A stretch of 6,595 nucleotides of DNA from Bacteroidota bacterium (lineage in GTDB: Bacteria > Bacteroidota > Bacteroidia > Bacteroidales > Bacteroidaceae). The notes under the pieces are model-generated. The model was given only the letters and a program-made list of their open reading frames with translations. It ran no database searches and was not told the origin of the DNA. The position numbers were made by a program, and so were the translations under genes. Below, one piece after another: positions 6,557 through 6,595 of this stretch. The DNA lies in assembly GCA_023458215.1 (NCBI GenBank), contig JAEXAJ010000069.1, positions 1 to 6,595 of the forward strand. Direction: 5' to 3'. Positions within the stretch are counted from its first letter, which is position 1; every line of letters starts with the position of its first letter.

Positions 6557-6595
6557 GTATCTTTAAGTATACAATTTATACTATGGCAAAGATAC
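6557..6595. repeat. Inverted repeat enclosing two face-to-face -7-like elements
   Basis: GTATCTTT (6557-6564) and AAAGATAC (6588-6595) are perfect 8-bp inverted arms. Inside them is a smaller 6-bp inverted pair, AGTATA (6566-6571) and TATACT (6577-6582). Each outer arm contains a promoter-like TATCTTT, one per strand. The right arm touches the window edge, so the repeat may be longer than what is visible. Confidence 0.45.
6587..6594 (-). promoter_or_regulatory. Candidate upstream leftward promoter, -7 element
   Basis: The minus strand reads TATCTTTG, a perfect TAnnTTTG match of the form very often seen in Bacteroides promoters. It points toward cysQ and would give a leader of about 250 nt that includes both hairpins. 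The -33 region is outside the window, so it cannot be confirmed. On the plus strand the same bases would be the beginning of a possible frame ATGGCAAAG from 6583, so the match could also be coincidental. Confidence 0.4.

Noticed and set aside
6583..6595. Possible plus-strand gene start ATGGCAAAGATA at the right edge
   Set aside because: Only four codons are visible, and the same bases make a perfect minus-strand -7 element, so a gene cannot be supported from this window.
1..6595. CRISPR array, tRNA, insertion sequence or prophage attachment site
   Set aside because: No regularly spaced repeats, cloverleaf, transposase frame or long terminal repeat was seen on either strand.

Overview
The window is a compact minus-strand gene block for sulfate activation and sulfonation, most likely from the gut genus Bacteroides or a close relative. 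The evidence for the host is indirect: moderate to low GC, AT-rich gene starts without a Shine-Dalgarno sequence, and perfect matches to the Bacteroidetes -7 promoter element TAnnTTTG upstream of the first gene. The protein sequences also look Bacteroidales-like. No ribosomal RNA or other taxonomic marker is present.

In transcription order (right to left) the genes are: cysQ (PAP phosphatase, 6330-5509), an SLC13/DASS-family permease with a central RCK_C (TrkA-C) domain (5490-3937), cysC (APS kinase, 3928-3323), cysD (ATP sulfurylase small subunit, 3312-2404), cysN (ATP sulfurylase GTPase subunit, 2293-830), and a PAPS-dependent sulfotransferase (790 to the left edge, cut off after 263 residues). 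The first four genes are 18, 8 and 10 bp apart. A 110-bp gap rich in short repeats separates cysD from cysN, and 39 bp separate cysN from the sulfotransferase. All face the same way and no terminator is visible between them, so one operon is the simplest reading.

Together the genes form a closed circuit. The permease probably imports sulfate. CysD and CysN make APS, CysC phosphorylates it to PAPS, the sulfotransferase passes the sulfuryl group to an acceptor, and CysQ removes the inhibitory by-product PAP. No PAPS reductase or sulfite reductase is in the window, and the last visible gene uses PAPS directly. The block therefore looks like a sulfonation cassette rather than a cysteine-biosynthesis operon. 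From memory, Bacteroides thetaiotaomicron has a locus of this composition (sulfotransferase BT_0416 beside its PAPS genes) reported to sulfonate cholesterol and other steroids. The resemblance is strong, but I could not check identity.

The right-hand 265 bp (6331-6595) has no convincing gene. It holds a promoter candidate close to cysQ with an overlapping pair of repeats, two rightward-facing hairpins (the first a textbook intrinsic terminator), and a second perfect -7 element at the right edge. The terminators face away from the operon although no plus-strand gene precedes them, which is the least explained part of the window.
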